The notes: generated by a model not told the origin, from the sequence alone. A DNA stretch of 16,908 nucleotides from AC-37 sp035275105 (GCA_035275105.1 DATENL010000138.1:1-16908); one strand, 5' to 3'; counted from the first letter of the stretch, positions 1-6,957 are shown. A program made the numbers and translations.

Positions 1-725
1 AGCTGCTCGCGGCGCTGCGCGAGCGCGGCGCGGACGCGCGTGCGGCCGGCGCGCTCCCCGGGTCCGACCTCGCCGAGGCCGTCGTCGTCGACGGCCCCTT
101 CGACGCCCACGGCTCCGACCTGTTCGCCGACGGGCTCCTCATGCCCCAGTCGCGCGGCTCGATGCTCGTCGCGCGGACGCTCGACCCGCGGCCGGGCGAG
201 CGCGTCCTCGACCTGTGCGCAGCGCCGGGGGCCAAGTCCACGCACATCGCCGCGCTGATGGGCGGCGACGGCGAGGTGGTGGCCGTGGAGCACAACGCGG
301 CTCGTGCGCGCGAGCTCGAGGAGAACGTGCGCCGGCTCGGGGCCGCGACGGTCGCCGTGCGGACCGGCGACGCGCGCGAGCCGGTGGGCGGTGAGTTCGA
401 CCGCGTGCTGCTCGACGCGCCGTGCTCGGACCTCGGCACGCTGCGGACGCGGCCGGACGCGCGCTGGCGCAAGTCGCCCGACGCGATCGCCGGGCTCGCC
501 CAGCTCCAGAGCGAGCTGCTCGAGGCCGCGATCGCGCGGGTGCGGCCCGGCGGAACGCTCGTCTACTCGGTCTGCACGATCTCGCCGCGCGAGGGCGAGG
601 AGCAGGTCGCGCGGGTGCTCGCCGCGCGCCAGGACCTGGCGATGGAAGGCGAGCCGGTCCAGCTACTCCCCCACCGCCACGGCACGGATGGGTTCTTCAT
701 CGCGCGAATTGGTCGACGCGCTTGA
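1..725 (+). CDS. rsmB: 16S rRNA (cytosine-C5) methyltransferase RsmB/Sun, 3' part
   Basis: The gene is open from the left edge; the reading frame begins at base 3 and ends at TGA 723-725, so only the C-terminal catalytic part (about 240 residues) is here. Visible motifs are the SAM-binding LDLCAAPGAKSTH (around 207-245), DAPCS (around 414-428) with the conserved motif IV Cys, and YSVCTISPREGEEQV with the motif VI Cys, which is the catalytic nucleophile in this family. PQSRGS upstream of the SAM motif is also typical. Family knowledge: RsmB methylates C967 of 16S rRNA (E. coli numbering) in the cytoplasm. The N-terminal NusB-like RNA-binding domain would lie outside the window. In many actinobacteria the order is priA-def-fmt-rsmB; here priA and def lie at the other end on the opposite strand, so that block is split. 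Confidence 0.93.
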   Translation, partial: LLAALRERGADARAAGALPGSDLAEAVVVDGPFDAHGSDLFADGLLMPQSRGSMLVARTLDPRPGERVLDLCAAPGAKSTHIAALMGGDGEVVAVEHNAARARELEENVRRLGAATVAVRTGDAREPVGGEFDRVLLDAPCSDLGTLRTRPDARWRKSPDAIAGLAQLQSELLEAAIARVRPGGTLVYSVCTISPREGEEQVARVLAARQDLAMEGEPVQLLPHRHGTDGFFIARIGRRA

Positions 726-748
726 CAGCGTGGGTCAGACTTCGGCGC

Positions 749-979
749 ATGGAAGGCTCGCCGTCGGTCATCAACCGCCCGGAGTGCCCGGGGTGCGGCG
801 AGCCGTGGCTGTCGCCGACGAACCTCCCCGGCCGCTACCGCTGCGTGTACTGCCTGAAGCGCTTCGAGCTGCGCTCCGACTGCCCTGACTGCGGCGCCCA
901 CTCCACGATCGCGCGCATGTCCGACACCGCGAACGTCGAGTGCCGCAACTGCGGCGGCAGCATGCTGCGCCCGATCTAG
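749..979 (+). CDS. Small zinc-ribbon protein (YfgJ-like)
   Basis: A 76-residue protein starting at ATG 749, 23 bases after the rsmB stop. Four Cys pairs are visible: CPGC, CVYC, CPDC and CRNC, enough for two zinc ribbons. The pattern CPxC...RCxxC...CPDC...CxxC resembles the E. coli YfgJ-type zinc-ribbon family; this is recognition by pattern, not by search. It has no signal peptide or membrane segment, so it should be cytoplasmic. Function is unknown; nucleic-acid or protein binding is a guess from the fold. No clear ribosome-binding site precedes the ATG, so translation may depend on transcription and coupling from rsmB. Its TAG stop (977-979) shares the palindrome CTAG with the stop of the convergent gene. 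Confidence 0.8.
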   Translation: MEGSPSVINRPECPGCGEPWLSPTNLPGRYRCVYCLKRFELRSDCPDCGAHSTIARMSDTANVECRNCGGSMLRPI

Positions 980-1584
980 GGCAGCGGGGCCGACCTCGGC
1001 TCGCCGGCCTTCGTCCAGTAGGCCCAGTGCCCGCCGATGGCGAACGAGGTCCTGTCGATGTCGAGCCCGTGGTCGAGCTCGACCGGCTGCCTCTTGCCGC
1101 GGTCGAGCCGGAAGACGGTGCAGCAGCTATGCGTCCCGGAGGAGTCGACCCCGGAGTCGGCGAGCCACGCGAGCGTCCCCGCCCCGGTCACCCCGACGCC
1201 GTGCACGTCGAGGCCCCCGGCGCAGTGGCGGCTACCGGCGCTGACCCTGAACCTGCAGGCGCTGCCCGTGGTGGTCTCCTTGGTGGACTGCCCCACGGCG
1301 TAGCTCATCCAGTCGCCCGCTATCCCGATCAGGCCCACGCCCGACCGGCTCGAGTCGGAGACGTCCTGGGCGAGGCCGAAGTGCCGGCCGTCGGACATGC
1401 GGCAGACCTGGGTGCGCTGCAGCCGGTCGGGGCCGTACGTGCGGGTGAACACGCGCACCTTCTGGTTCGCGAAGAGCGTCTTGGAGCCAGCCACGGCGCA
1501 CCGCTTGCCGTGCTTCGCCGCGTGGGCCGGCGCTACGGCGGCGAGCGCGACGAGCGCCAGCGCCACTGCGTACGTGCGTCTCAT
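976..1584 (-). CDS. Secreted propeller-like protein of unknown function
   Basis: A 202-residue protein with an N-terminal signal peptide: MRRTYAVALALVALAAVAPA, with likely cleavage after the following HA. The mature part has six Cys (CRM, SAC, HCA, SCC and one near the N-terminus) that could form disulfides. Repeated short segments such as GIAGDWMSYAVG, GTLAWLADSG and IGGHWAYWTKAGEPRSAPL look like beta-propeller blades seen in secreted actinobacterial proteins; this is a pattern impression. The start is ATG 1584-1582, overlapping the upstream flippase stop as ATGA, so it is translationally coupled and is the last gene of the glycan operon. An extracellular or wall-associated role is inferred. 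Its TAG stop overlaps that of the convergent zinc-ribbon gene, leaving no room for a terminator between them. Confidence 0.78.
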   Translation of the reverse strand: MRRTYAVALALVALAAVAPAHAAKHGKRCAVAGSKTLFANQKVRVFTRTYGPDRLQRTQVCRMSDGRHFGLAQDVSDSSRSGVGLIGIAGDWMSYAVGQSTKETTTGSACRFRVSAGSRHCAGGLDVHGVGVTGAGTLAWLADSGVDSSGTHSCCTVFRLDRGKRQPVELDHGLDIDRTSFAIGGHWAYWTKAGEPRSAPLP

Positions 1585-2918
1585 GTGCGTGGTAACCCGG
1601 CCGCGTGGCTCGAGGAGCGGTAGAGCCTGTAGAGCAACCCGGACAGCAGCAGCGCGCCGCCGAGGTACGCCACCTCGACCTGCAGCACGGGGTCGTCGAA
1701 GCCGGGGACGAGCAGGACGACGACGAAGGCGATTGCCGACCCGACCCAGCAGAGCGCCGCCTGGCGGGTGCGGCCGTGTGCGAGGGCGGCCTGGTTGAGG
1801 GTGGCCGCGCTCAGGTAGAGCCCCATCCCGATCGACACGAGGACCAGGCCGAGACGGTCGTAGTCGGTGTCCGAGCCGAACGCGACGTCCATGATCTGCG
1901 GGCCCAGGGCGAGCATCGCCAGGGCGACGACCGCCGCGAACCCGGCGATCGCACGGAGGGTGACGTTGACGCTGCGGCGGAACGGGTCGGCCTCGCCGGT
2001 TGCGCTCAGCTTCGTGAGGTGCGGCAGGATCGAGGTCTGTACCGCCTGGAAGAGCTGGAGCGGCGCGCGGGCGATCAGGAGGACGTTGAAGGCGAAGCCG
2101 GCGAGGGCGGCGCCGTTGTCGCCCTCGGTCGCCTTGACCACCAGGGGCCCGGCGTTCAGGAAGGTCTGCTCCGCGATCATGATCAGCAGGACCGCGCCGG
2201 CGAACCCCGCGCCGTGGGCGAGCGTGAACTCGGCCTGCTCGGGGGTGGCGTCGGTGGGCTCGGGCTCGTCCGCGGCGGCGGTCGCGCGCAGGCGGCGGGT
2301 GAGCGCCCACGGGACGACCGCGAGCGAGAAGAGCGGTGCGGCGGCGATGCCGAGGGCGACCACGTCCTGGCCCTCGGCGATCCCCAGCGCCACCACGAGC
2401 GCGAAGACGACGCGCGAGGTCGCCTCGAGCAGGACGAGCAGGCCATAGAGGCCGAAGCGGTGGTGGCCGGCGAGGTAGCCGCGCGCGAAGTAGCTCGCGG
2501 CGTACATCAGGACGGCCGCGATCATCACCCAGTAGAGCGTCGACGACCCCTCGAACAGACCGTCCTCGAGCGGGCCGCGGAGGGCGAGCGCGACGACAGC
2601 GAAGAGCGCGCCGAGCGCGAGCTGGATCGTGGCGGCGACCCGCAGGTGCTCGGAGCCGGTCTGGCCGCGGGCGTCGCGGTCGGCGATCGTGCGCGAGAGG
2701 AGCTGCTCGACCGGCCGGTACAGGACCGACACGACGATGAATACCGCGGACCAAAGCAGCGTGATGCCGCCGTAGTCGTCGTCGCTCAGCGAGTGGCTGG
2801 CGAGCGAGAAGTACGCGTAGGTGACGAGGCCCGTGACGCCGATCCCGACCGAGAGGACGGCGGCGCCGCGGCCGAAGCCCGTGCGCGGCTGGTCGCCGCC
2901 CTCAACCGAGGCGGACAA
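1581..2918 (-). CDS. Oligosaccharide flippase, Wzx/MOP-superfamily membrane protein
   Basis: A 445-residue polytopic membrane protein with about 12-14 hydrophobic segments spread over the full length, for example VLSVGIGVTGLVTYAYFSL near the N-terminus and VEVAYLGGALLLSGLLYRLY at the C-terminus. The charged linker DEPEPTDATPEQAEF sits in the middle, as between the two bundles of MOP transporters. The family (polysaccharide biosynthesis proteins, Wzx/MurJ-like) moves lipid-linked glycans across the membrane; the substrate cannot be read here. I chose TTG 2918-2916 because no ATG or GTG follows in frame until well into the first helix; this overlaps the upstream methyltransferase by 17 nt. Its position after a GT2 enzyme and a methyltransferase supports a surface-glycan or lipid-linked sugar pathway. 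Confidence 0.85.
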   Translation of the reverse strand: MSASVEGGDQPRTGFGRGAAVLSVGIGVTGLVTYAYFSLASHSLSDDDYGGITLLWSAVFIVVSVLYRPVEQLLSRTIADRDARGQTGSEHLRVAATIQLALGALFAVVALALRGPLEDGLFEGSSTLYWVMIAAVLMYAASYFARGYLAGHHRFGLYGLLVLLEATSRVVFALVVALGIAEGQDVVALGIAAAPLFSLAVVPWALTRRLRATAAADEPEPTDATPEQAEFTLAHGAGFAGAVLLIMIAEQTFLNAGPLVVKATEGDNGAALAGFAFNVLLIARAPLQLFQAVQTSILPHLTKLSATGEADPFRRSVNVTLRAIAGFAAVVALAMLALGPQIMDVAFGSDTDYDRLGLVLVSIGMGLYLSAATLNQAALAHGRTRQAALCWVGSAIAFVVVLLVPGFDDPVLQVEVAYLGGALLLSGLLYRLYRSSSHAAGLPRT

Positions 2919-3525
2919 GCAGCATCGTCCAGGGGAACGGGGTGCGGACCTCCTGGACCGTGCCGTACCTGGTGAGCAGCGAGTGGAAGCCGACCTTCGA
3001 CCAGTGGTTCAGGTGGCCGGGGGTGTTGCCGAGGTCGCGCAGGTACGCGCCGCGGGCCATGTTGAGCATCCGCCAGAGCGGCTCGCGCGGGACCGAGACG
3101 AGCAGGTGGCGGCGGGCCACGCGCGCCATCTCCGACAGCGTCGCCTCGGGCTCCGGCACGTGCTCGAGCACCTCGATCGCGGTGGCCATGTCGAACTCGT
3201 CGTCGTCGAACGAGAGGGACGTCGCCTCCTCCGCGCGGAACTCGAGGTTCGGCCGGCTGCGGCCCTGCCACTCGGTCTGGAGCTTCGGGTCGTCGAGGTC
3301 GATCCCGACGATCCGCCCGTCGCCGAGGCGCTCGGCCCACTCGCTGGTGAGCACGCCCTCGCCGCAGCCGACGTCGAGGACCGACTCGGGGGCGGCGAGC
3401 TCCCAGAGCTCGTCGAGCGACACGTGGAAGCCGTGCATGAGGCGCTTGACGACCGGGTTCGTCGAGCCGTACTTGTCGTAGGTGTTGCCGGTTGGGACGG
3501 CGGTCGCCGTGGGCGCGTCGCTCAC
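2902..3525 (-). CDS. Class I SAM-dependent methyltransferase (Methyltransf_11-like)
   Basis: A 207-residue enzyme. The SAM-binding motif I VLDVGCGEG is at residues 49-57, acidic motif II GIDLDD at 74-79, and AIEVLEHVPEPE at 116-127 is the motif typical of the Methyltransf_11/UbiE-like group. Start is GTG 3525-3523, overlapping the upstream glycosyltransferase stop as GTGA, with GGAGG about 10 nt upstream inside that gene. The residues near the C-terminus, GNTPGHLNHWSKVGF, resemble methyltransferases found in polysaccharide gene clusters. Inferred role: methylation of a sugar or lipid intermediate made by its operon partners; the actual acceptor is unknown. Confidence 0.85.
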   Translation of the reverse strand: MSDAPTATAVPTGNTYDKYGSTNPVVKRLMHGFHVSLDELWELAAPESVLDVGCGEGVLTSEWAERLGDGRIVGIDLDDPKLQTEWQGRSRPNLEFRAEEATSLSFDDDEFDMATAIEVLEHVPEPEATLSEMARVARRHLLVSVPREPLWRMLNMARGAYLRDLGNTPGHLNHWSKVGFHSLLTRYGTVQEVRTPFPWTMLLVRLG

Positions 3526-4586
3526 AGCTTGAGCGCCTCCCGCTCCTCGGTGCCGCCGGTGGCGCGGGCGGCGTCGGCGCCGGTGGTGGCGGGCTGGTCG
3601 GCGGTAGCCGGGTCGGCGCCCGGCTCGTAGTGCGAGGGCTCGACGCCGAGCTGTAGCTCGACGCGGCGGACGCGCTCGAGGATCCGCTGCTGGAGGACGC
3701 GCGAGCCGGCGAGGATGTCGCCGACGACGCCGAGCGCCGCGAGCTGCACGGCGGCGATGAACAGCACGGCGCCGAGGATCAGGGACTGCACGTGGCCGCT
3801 GCCCGAGCCCTCGATGTAGAAGTAGAGGAAGCGGCCCCAGATGACGAACGACGCGAGGCCGACGACGGCCGCGGCGGTCATGAAGACCTTGAGCGGCTCG
3901 TAGAGGGCGTAGATGCGGAAGATCGAGATGGTGTTGCGCCGCACGTACGACCACATCGAGGGGAAGAGCCGCGACTCGCGCGTCTTCGGGTTCGTGCGGA
4001 TCGGCGTGTGCTCGACGGCGACGAGCATCTTGCCGGCCTGGATGATCGTCTCGAGGGTGTAGGTGTACTTGGAGACGACCTGGACCTGGATCGCGGCCTC
4101 GCGGTTGTAGGCGCGGAAGCCGGAGGTGGTGTCTGGGACGTCGGTGCCCGAGGCGCCGCGGACGACCCAGCTGCCGAGGCGCTGGAGCCGCTTCTTCAAC
4201 GGCGAGAAGTGCTCGACCTGGTCGACGACGCGGTTGCCCACGACCATGTCGGCGTCGCCCTTCACGATCGGCCCGACGAGCTTCGGGATGTCGCTCCCGT
4301 AGTACTGGTTGTCGGCGTCGGTGTTGACGACGACGTCGGCGCCGAGCTTCAGGGAGGCGTCGAGGCCGGCCTGGAACGCGGTGGCGAGGCCCTTGTTGTT
4401 GGTGAGCCTGACGATGTGGTTCACGCCGTGCGCGCGAGCGACCTCGACGGTGCGATCGGTCGACCCGTCGTCGATCACGAGCCACTCGACCTCGTCGAAG
4501 CCGTCGACCTCGCGTGGAAGGTCGGCGAGGGTCGCGGGCAGCGTGTCCTGCTCGTTCAAGCAGGGGATCTGGATGATCAGCTTCAT
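3522..4586 (-). CDS. GT2 glycosyltransferase with two C-terminal membrane helices
   Basis: A 354-residue protein. The N-terminal GT-A fold has PCLNEQDTL (8-16), VIDDGSTDRT (37-46) and the metal/nucleotide-sugar site NTDAD (88-92); SGFRAYNREA (155-164) fits the DPM1/ArnC-like branch of GT2. Two hydrophobic segments follow, about 233-257 and 266-293, then a low-complexity Ala/Thr/Gly-rich tail. Family knowledge: such enzymes move a sugar from a nucleotide donor to polyprenyl phosphate or a lipid-linked acceptor at the inner leaflet. It is the first gene of the four-gene minus operon and is followed by a GTGA overlap. There is no Shine-Dalgarno sequence before ATG 4586; a TAGCCT hexamer 11 nt upstream and a 7-bp dyad overlapping it suggest a very short or absent leader. 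Confidence 0.9.
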   Translation of the reverse strand: MKLIIQIPCLNEQDTLPATLADLPREVDGFDEVEWLVIDDGSTDRTVEVARAHGVNHIVRLTNNKGLATAFQAGLDASLKLGADVVVNTDADNQYYGSDIPKLVGPIVKGDADMVVGNRVVDQVEHFSPLKKRLQRLGSWVVRGASGTDVPDTTSGFRAYNREAAIQVQVVSKYTYTLETIIQAGKMLVAVEHTPIRTNPKTRESRLFPSMWSYVRRNTISIFRIYALYEPLKVFMTAAAVVGLASFVIWGRFLYFYIEGSGSGHVQSLILGAVLFIAAVQLAALGVVGDILAGSRVLQQRILERVRRVELQLGVEPSHYEPGADPATADQPATTGADAARATGGTEEREALKL

Positions 4587-4590
4587 GCCG

Positions 4591-4607
4591 CGGCTAGAGG
4601 CTAGCCG
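4591..4607. promoter_or_regulatory. 7-bp dyad with -10-like hexamer before the GT2 operon
   Basis: The plus strand reads CGGCTAG (4591-4597), loop AGG, CTAGCCG (4601-4607), a perfect 7-bp inverted repeat four bases from the GT2 start codon. On the minus strand it contains TAGCCT (4603-4598), a TAnnnT hexamer 11 nt before ATG. It could be the -10 region, an operator, or a start-site hairpin; the sequence alone does not decide. Confidence 0.35.
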
Positions 4608-4689
4608 AGGGGGTGGCTGCCCGGTGCGGCCTGGGCGGCGCCGGTCAGGTCGTCGGTCGGCTCCCGTTCGCCGCTTTGAGAGCGTGATC

Positions 4690-4695
4690 TAGGGT
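4690..4695 (+). promoter_or_regulatory. Putative -10 (TAGGGT) of lipoprotein gene
   Basis: TAGGGT ends 9 nt before ATG 4705 and there is no Shine-Dalgarno sequence in between. It matches the TAnnnT pattern seen before other operon-leading genes in the window, which suggests a leaderless or near-leaderless transcript. No convincing -35 is visible. Confidence 0.3.
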
Positions 4696-4704
4696 TGCCG
4701 GCCG

Positions 4705-5118
4705 ATGGGCCGCGGAATGGGAAGACGCGCCGCCGTCGGTGTCGCGTGCGCGGCGGTCGCGCTGGCCGGCTGCAGCGGTGACCGCGACAGCGACGAGGGG
4801 CGCAAGGTCGAGGCGGTCGTGAAGCGGTTCTCGCTCGCGAGCGGGCCCGACGCGTGCTCGCTGATGACGCCGAAGGCGCTGACCACGGTGTACGGGCGCG
4901 GCTCGCTGGACCCCGCGGTGGCCAAGGCGCGCTGCGTGAAGGAGTCGAAGCGATTCTCCGGTCAGCCGGTCACGATCACGTTCGTGAAGATCAACGACTC
5001 GGACACGGCGCACGCGACGGCGAGGACGCCCGGAGGTCGCCGCTACTTCTCGGTGGGGCTGGAGAAGCACGGCGGGCGCTGGCTGATCAATACGGTGGCG
5101 CCGCGGCCGCGGCCCTAG
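4705..5118 (+). CDS. Small lipoprotein, possible NTF2-like fold
   Basis: A 137-residue protein with a lipoprotein signal peptide: basic N-terminus MGRGMGRR, hydrophobic AAVGVACAAVAL, and lipobox LAGC with Cys23 as the likely lipidated residue. The mature part (about 110 residues) has KVEAVVKRFSLASGPDACSLMTPKAL near its start and YFSVGLEKHGGRWLINTV at its end, the layout of small secreted proteins with a cystatin/NTF2-like fold; this is an impression and the function is unknown. A second Met at residue 5 (4717) could be the start but would shorten the basic region. It is divergent from the GT2 operon. Its TAG stop shares CTAG with the stop of the convergent ArsR-like gene. Confidence 0.78.
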   Translation: MGRGMGRRAAVGVACAAVALAGCSGDRDSDEGRKVEAVVKRFSLASGPDACSLMTPKALTTVYGRGSLDPAVAKARCVKESKRFSGQPVTITFVKINDSDTAHATARTPGGRRYFSVGLEKHGGRWLINTVAPRPRP

Positions 5119-5765
5119 AAGTCAGGGACGCCGTCGAGGGTGTCCGCCGATTCCGGCACCGGCTCAGTCGCTGATCCTGGTGGCTGGAGGGTCTTCGTGG
5201 ATGGTCCTGCGAAGAGGGTCATCAGGACAGTTGCTTCCTGCCAGGGCAGGGACGAGTCGCCTGAAATTCGCGCCTCGCTCTCTTCCAGGATCCGCTCAAT
5301 ATGGCCAAGGACACGAGCCAAGGCATCCGCGACCTCAGCCCAAGCGTCCTTGTCGAGGCGCCCGGTGGTTCGGCTGTAGTGAATGTCGTCCCGATCGAAC
5401 CCGCCGACCTCAGCGGCACTCACGATGTGCGCGATTGCCGTCTGCAAGATTCCCCCAAAGTGCGCACGCTTGACGATCTGTGGCAGTTTCGCCCACCCCT
5501 CATCAGTGATCGTCGGTCGGACGCTAGCTGTGTAGTAGTGCTCGATCGCGCCGCGACGAGCTGTCCGGTTGACGAGCTCGACAAGACCCAGCGAAGCGAG
5601 CTGTCGCACGTGGTAGCTCGTATTTGAGAGAGGCGTCCCTAGCTCCTCGGCGATCTCGCTTGGGCTTGCGACTCGGTTGTCGAGCACGCTGAGAATTCGA
5701 ATTCGCAGAGGGTGCGCATAAGCCTTGACGAGCTTCGGATCAGTGATATCGATGGGAACCGTCAA
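5115..5765 (-). CDS. ArsR-like winged-helix transcriptional regulator
   Basis: A 216-residue protein. Residues 10-82 form a winged helix: KLVKAYAHPLRIRILSVLDN, then SPSEIAEELGTPLSNTSYHVRQLASLGLVELV (recognition helix around 47-60), then a wing with RRGAIEHYYTA. This is the HTH_20/ArsR-like pattern. The C-terminal 120 residues look helical, have no obvious metal-binding Cys cluster, and may bind a ligand or dimerise. Start TTG 5765 is preceded by AAGGAG at good spacing; the open frame continues upstream but its translation is low-complexity. Base composition is visibly lower in G+C (about 60% in sampled lines) than the riboflavin operon (above 70%). It is divergent from the methyltransferase at 6032, which it probably controls; that link is inference. 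Confidence 0.85.
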   Translation of the reverse strand: MTVPIDITDPKLVKAYAHPLRIRILSVLDNRVASPSEIAEELGTPLSNTSYHVRQLASLGLVELVNRTARRGAIEHYYTASVRPTITDEGWAKLPQIVKRAHFGGILQTAIAHIVSAAEVGGFDRDDIHYSRTTGRLDKDAWAEVADALARVLGHIERILEESEARISGDSSLPWQEATVLMTLFAGPSTKTLQPPGSATEPVPESADTLDGVPDF

Positions 5766-6031
5766 TGGTCTCCTTGCGTCGGAATCCAGGCACAGCCTTG
5801 GGAAGCTGCGCCTCCCTGCACTACAAACGGGCCCGCGATTTCCGCCGCAGTCCAAGCACCGGCCGCGCGCCCACCCTGCCCCAGGCAACCGCTAGCAACA
5901 CAGACTCGTCTCCAGTGCCAGTCGGGTTGATCGGAACACTTGCGGAAGTGTGCCCGATATAGAAGTCCTTAGCAAAAGGCCGGAGCGTATTGATGTAACG
6001 ATCTTTAGCGTTATAGGGGTCTGTATCGGGT
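5766..6031. promoter_or_regulatory. Divergent promoter region between regulator and methyltransferase
   Basis: A 266-base low-G+C stretch (about 50% near 5941-6000) holding several dyads. ACACTT/AAGTGT pair at 5936-5941 and 5946-5951. CCCGATATAG (5953-5962) faces CTGTATCGGG (6021-6030) with one mismatch. TGTAACG (5994-6000) faces CGTTATA (6009-6015) with one mismatch. A plus-strand promoter is plausible: -35 TTGATG (5990-5995), 16-bp spacer, -10 TATAGG (6012-6017), with the last dyad in the spacer, a classic operator position. A minus-strand TATATC (5961-5956) could be the regulator's -10. No coding potential was recognised. Confidence 0.5.
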
Positions 6032-6838
6032 GTGACCATCTTCACGCCCGCGGATCATGGGTCTGCGCGCGCTGCCACGAGGGCCTACGAGACGCTGGCC
6101 CCCTTCTACGACCGCTTCATGGCCGGCTGCCGGTACGGCCCCTGGCTGGACGGAATCGAAGAATGGGCGCTGGCTGCCGGATTGCGCGGGAACCGCCTAC
6201 TCGATGCCGCATGCGGAACCGGAAAGAGCTTCGAGCCGATGCTCGGGAAGGGCTACCGCGTCACGGCGTTCGACATTTCGCCCGCGATGGTCGAGGAGGC
6301 CAGGCGCCGGGCAGCTAAGCGCGCGACGGTCATCGTGGGGGACATGCGCGACCTGCCATGGGACTCGCGATTCGACCTCGTCACCTGCATCGACGACGCG
6401 ATCAATTACTTGCTGACCGAGGATGACCTGCTCGCGGCACTCCGGAGCATGCGCAGATCTCTGCGGCCGGGCGGCATTCTGGTTTTCGACACCAACTCCC
6501 TCAACACGTTCCGCACGACGTTCGCCGAGGAGTTCGAAACTCGGTGCGGCGACACGCACTTCAGATGGCGCGGCGAGGCACACGCTGACTTCCCCGCAGG
6601 ATCGACGGCAGCGGCCACCATCGAGATCACCGCCGGGACGCACCAGACGTCTAGCTGGCACCTTCAGCGGCACTGGACGGTCGCCAAGCTCCGTGAAACC
6701 TGCCGGATGGCGGGGCTCACGCGAATCACCTTCCGCGGCCAGATGCCGGGGTGCCGGCTCATGGGCGACCCTGATGAGGACTCTCACACGAAGATTCTCT
6801 GTCTCGCGGCGAGACCGATTAGAGGAGGTGCACCTTGA
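6032..6838 (+). CDS. Class I SAM-dependent methyltransferase
   Basis: A 268-residue enzyme. Motif I LLDAACGTG is at residues 57-65, the acidic end of strand 2 is AFDISPAM (79-86), motif GDMRDLPW is at 103-110, and LRPGGILVFDTNS follows near residue 150. An N-terminal YETLAPFYDRFM region is common in this group. The acceptor is unknown: the fold is shared by small-molecule, lipid and natural-product methyltransferases. Start is GTG 6032, the only suitable codon before the conserved YETLAPFYD region; no good ribosome-binding site is seen, and the predicted promoter would give a leader of only a few bases. Base composition matches the divergent regulator and is lower than flanking operons. It ends at TGA 6836-6838, immediately after a perfect Shine-Dalgarno sequence for another start. 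Confidence 0.85.
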   Translation: MTIFTPADHGSARAATRAYETLAPFYDRFMAGCRYGPWLDGIEEWALAAGLRGNRLLDAACGTGKSFEPMLGKGYRVTAFDISPAMVEEARRRAAKRATVIVGDMRDLPWDSRFDLVTCIDDAINYLLTEDDLLAALRSMRRSLRPGGILVFDTNSLNTFRTTFAEEFETRCGDTHFRWRGEAHADFPAGSTAAATIEITAGTHQTSSWHLQRHWTVAKLRETCRMAGLTRITFRGQMPGCRLMGDPDEDSHTKILCLAARPIRGGAP

Positions 6839-6852
6839 TCGTCAAGGGTTAG
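6821..6852 (+). pseudogene. Gene-start remnant: strong RBS plus five codons
   Basis: AGAGGAGGTG (6821-6830) is followed, 6 nt after AGGAGG, by TTG 6835-6837, which overlaps the methyltransferase stop as TTGA. The frame reads M-I-V-K-G and then TAG at 6850-6852. This is the strongest Shine-Dalgarno sequence I see in the window, yet no gene follows. I read it as the start of a lost third gene of the island, or less likely a leader peptide. Confidence 0.4.
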
Positions 6853-6925
6853 GTGCGTCTCCACAGCCGGACGCCGGCAAGATCGTGACGCCGTAGGGGC
6901 ACGGGACCCGCGGAAGACCCGGGCA

Positions 6926-6955
6926 GGCCGGGTGCGTTGTGGTACGCGCCCGGCC
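6926..6955. terminator. Strong hairpin between convergent genes
   Basis: GGCCGGGTGCGT (6926-6937) pairs with ACGCGCCCGGCC (6944-6955) over 12 bp with one G-T pair and loop TGTGGT. It lies two bases past the stop of the minus gene at 6958 and 87 bases past the methyltransferase stop. It has no T-run, but its strength and place suit a bidirectional terminator or 3'-end stabiliser. Confidence 0.6.
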
Positions 6956-6957
6956 CC

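Noticed and set aside
722..727. Perfect -35 consensus TTGACA over the rsmB stop codon
   Set aside because: No -10 element lies at suitable spacing before ATG 749 or elsewhere nearby; the match is probably chance.
1605..4604. Long plus-strand open frames opposite the glycan operon
   Set aside because: They are antisense shadows in high-G+C DNA; the minus-strand frames have clear family motifs and overlapping starts and stops.
5766..5888. N-terminal extension of the ArsR-like regulator
   Set aside because: The open frame continues but reads as a low-complexity Gly/Arg/Cys-rich peptide, and TTG 5765 has AAGGAG in the right place.
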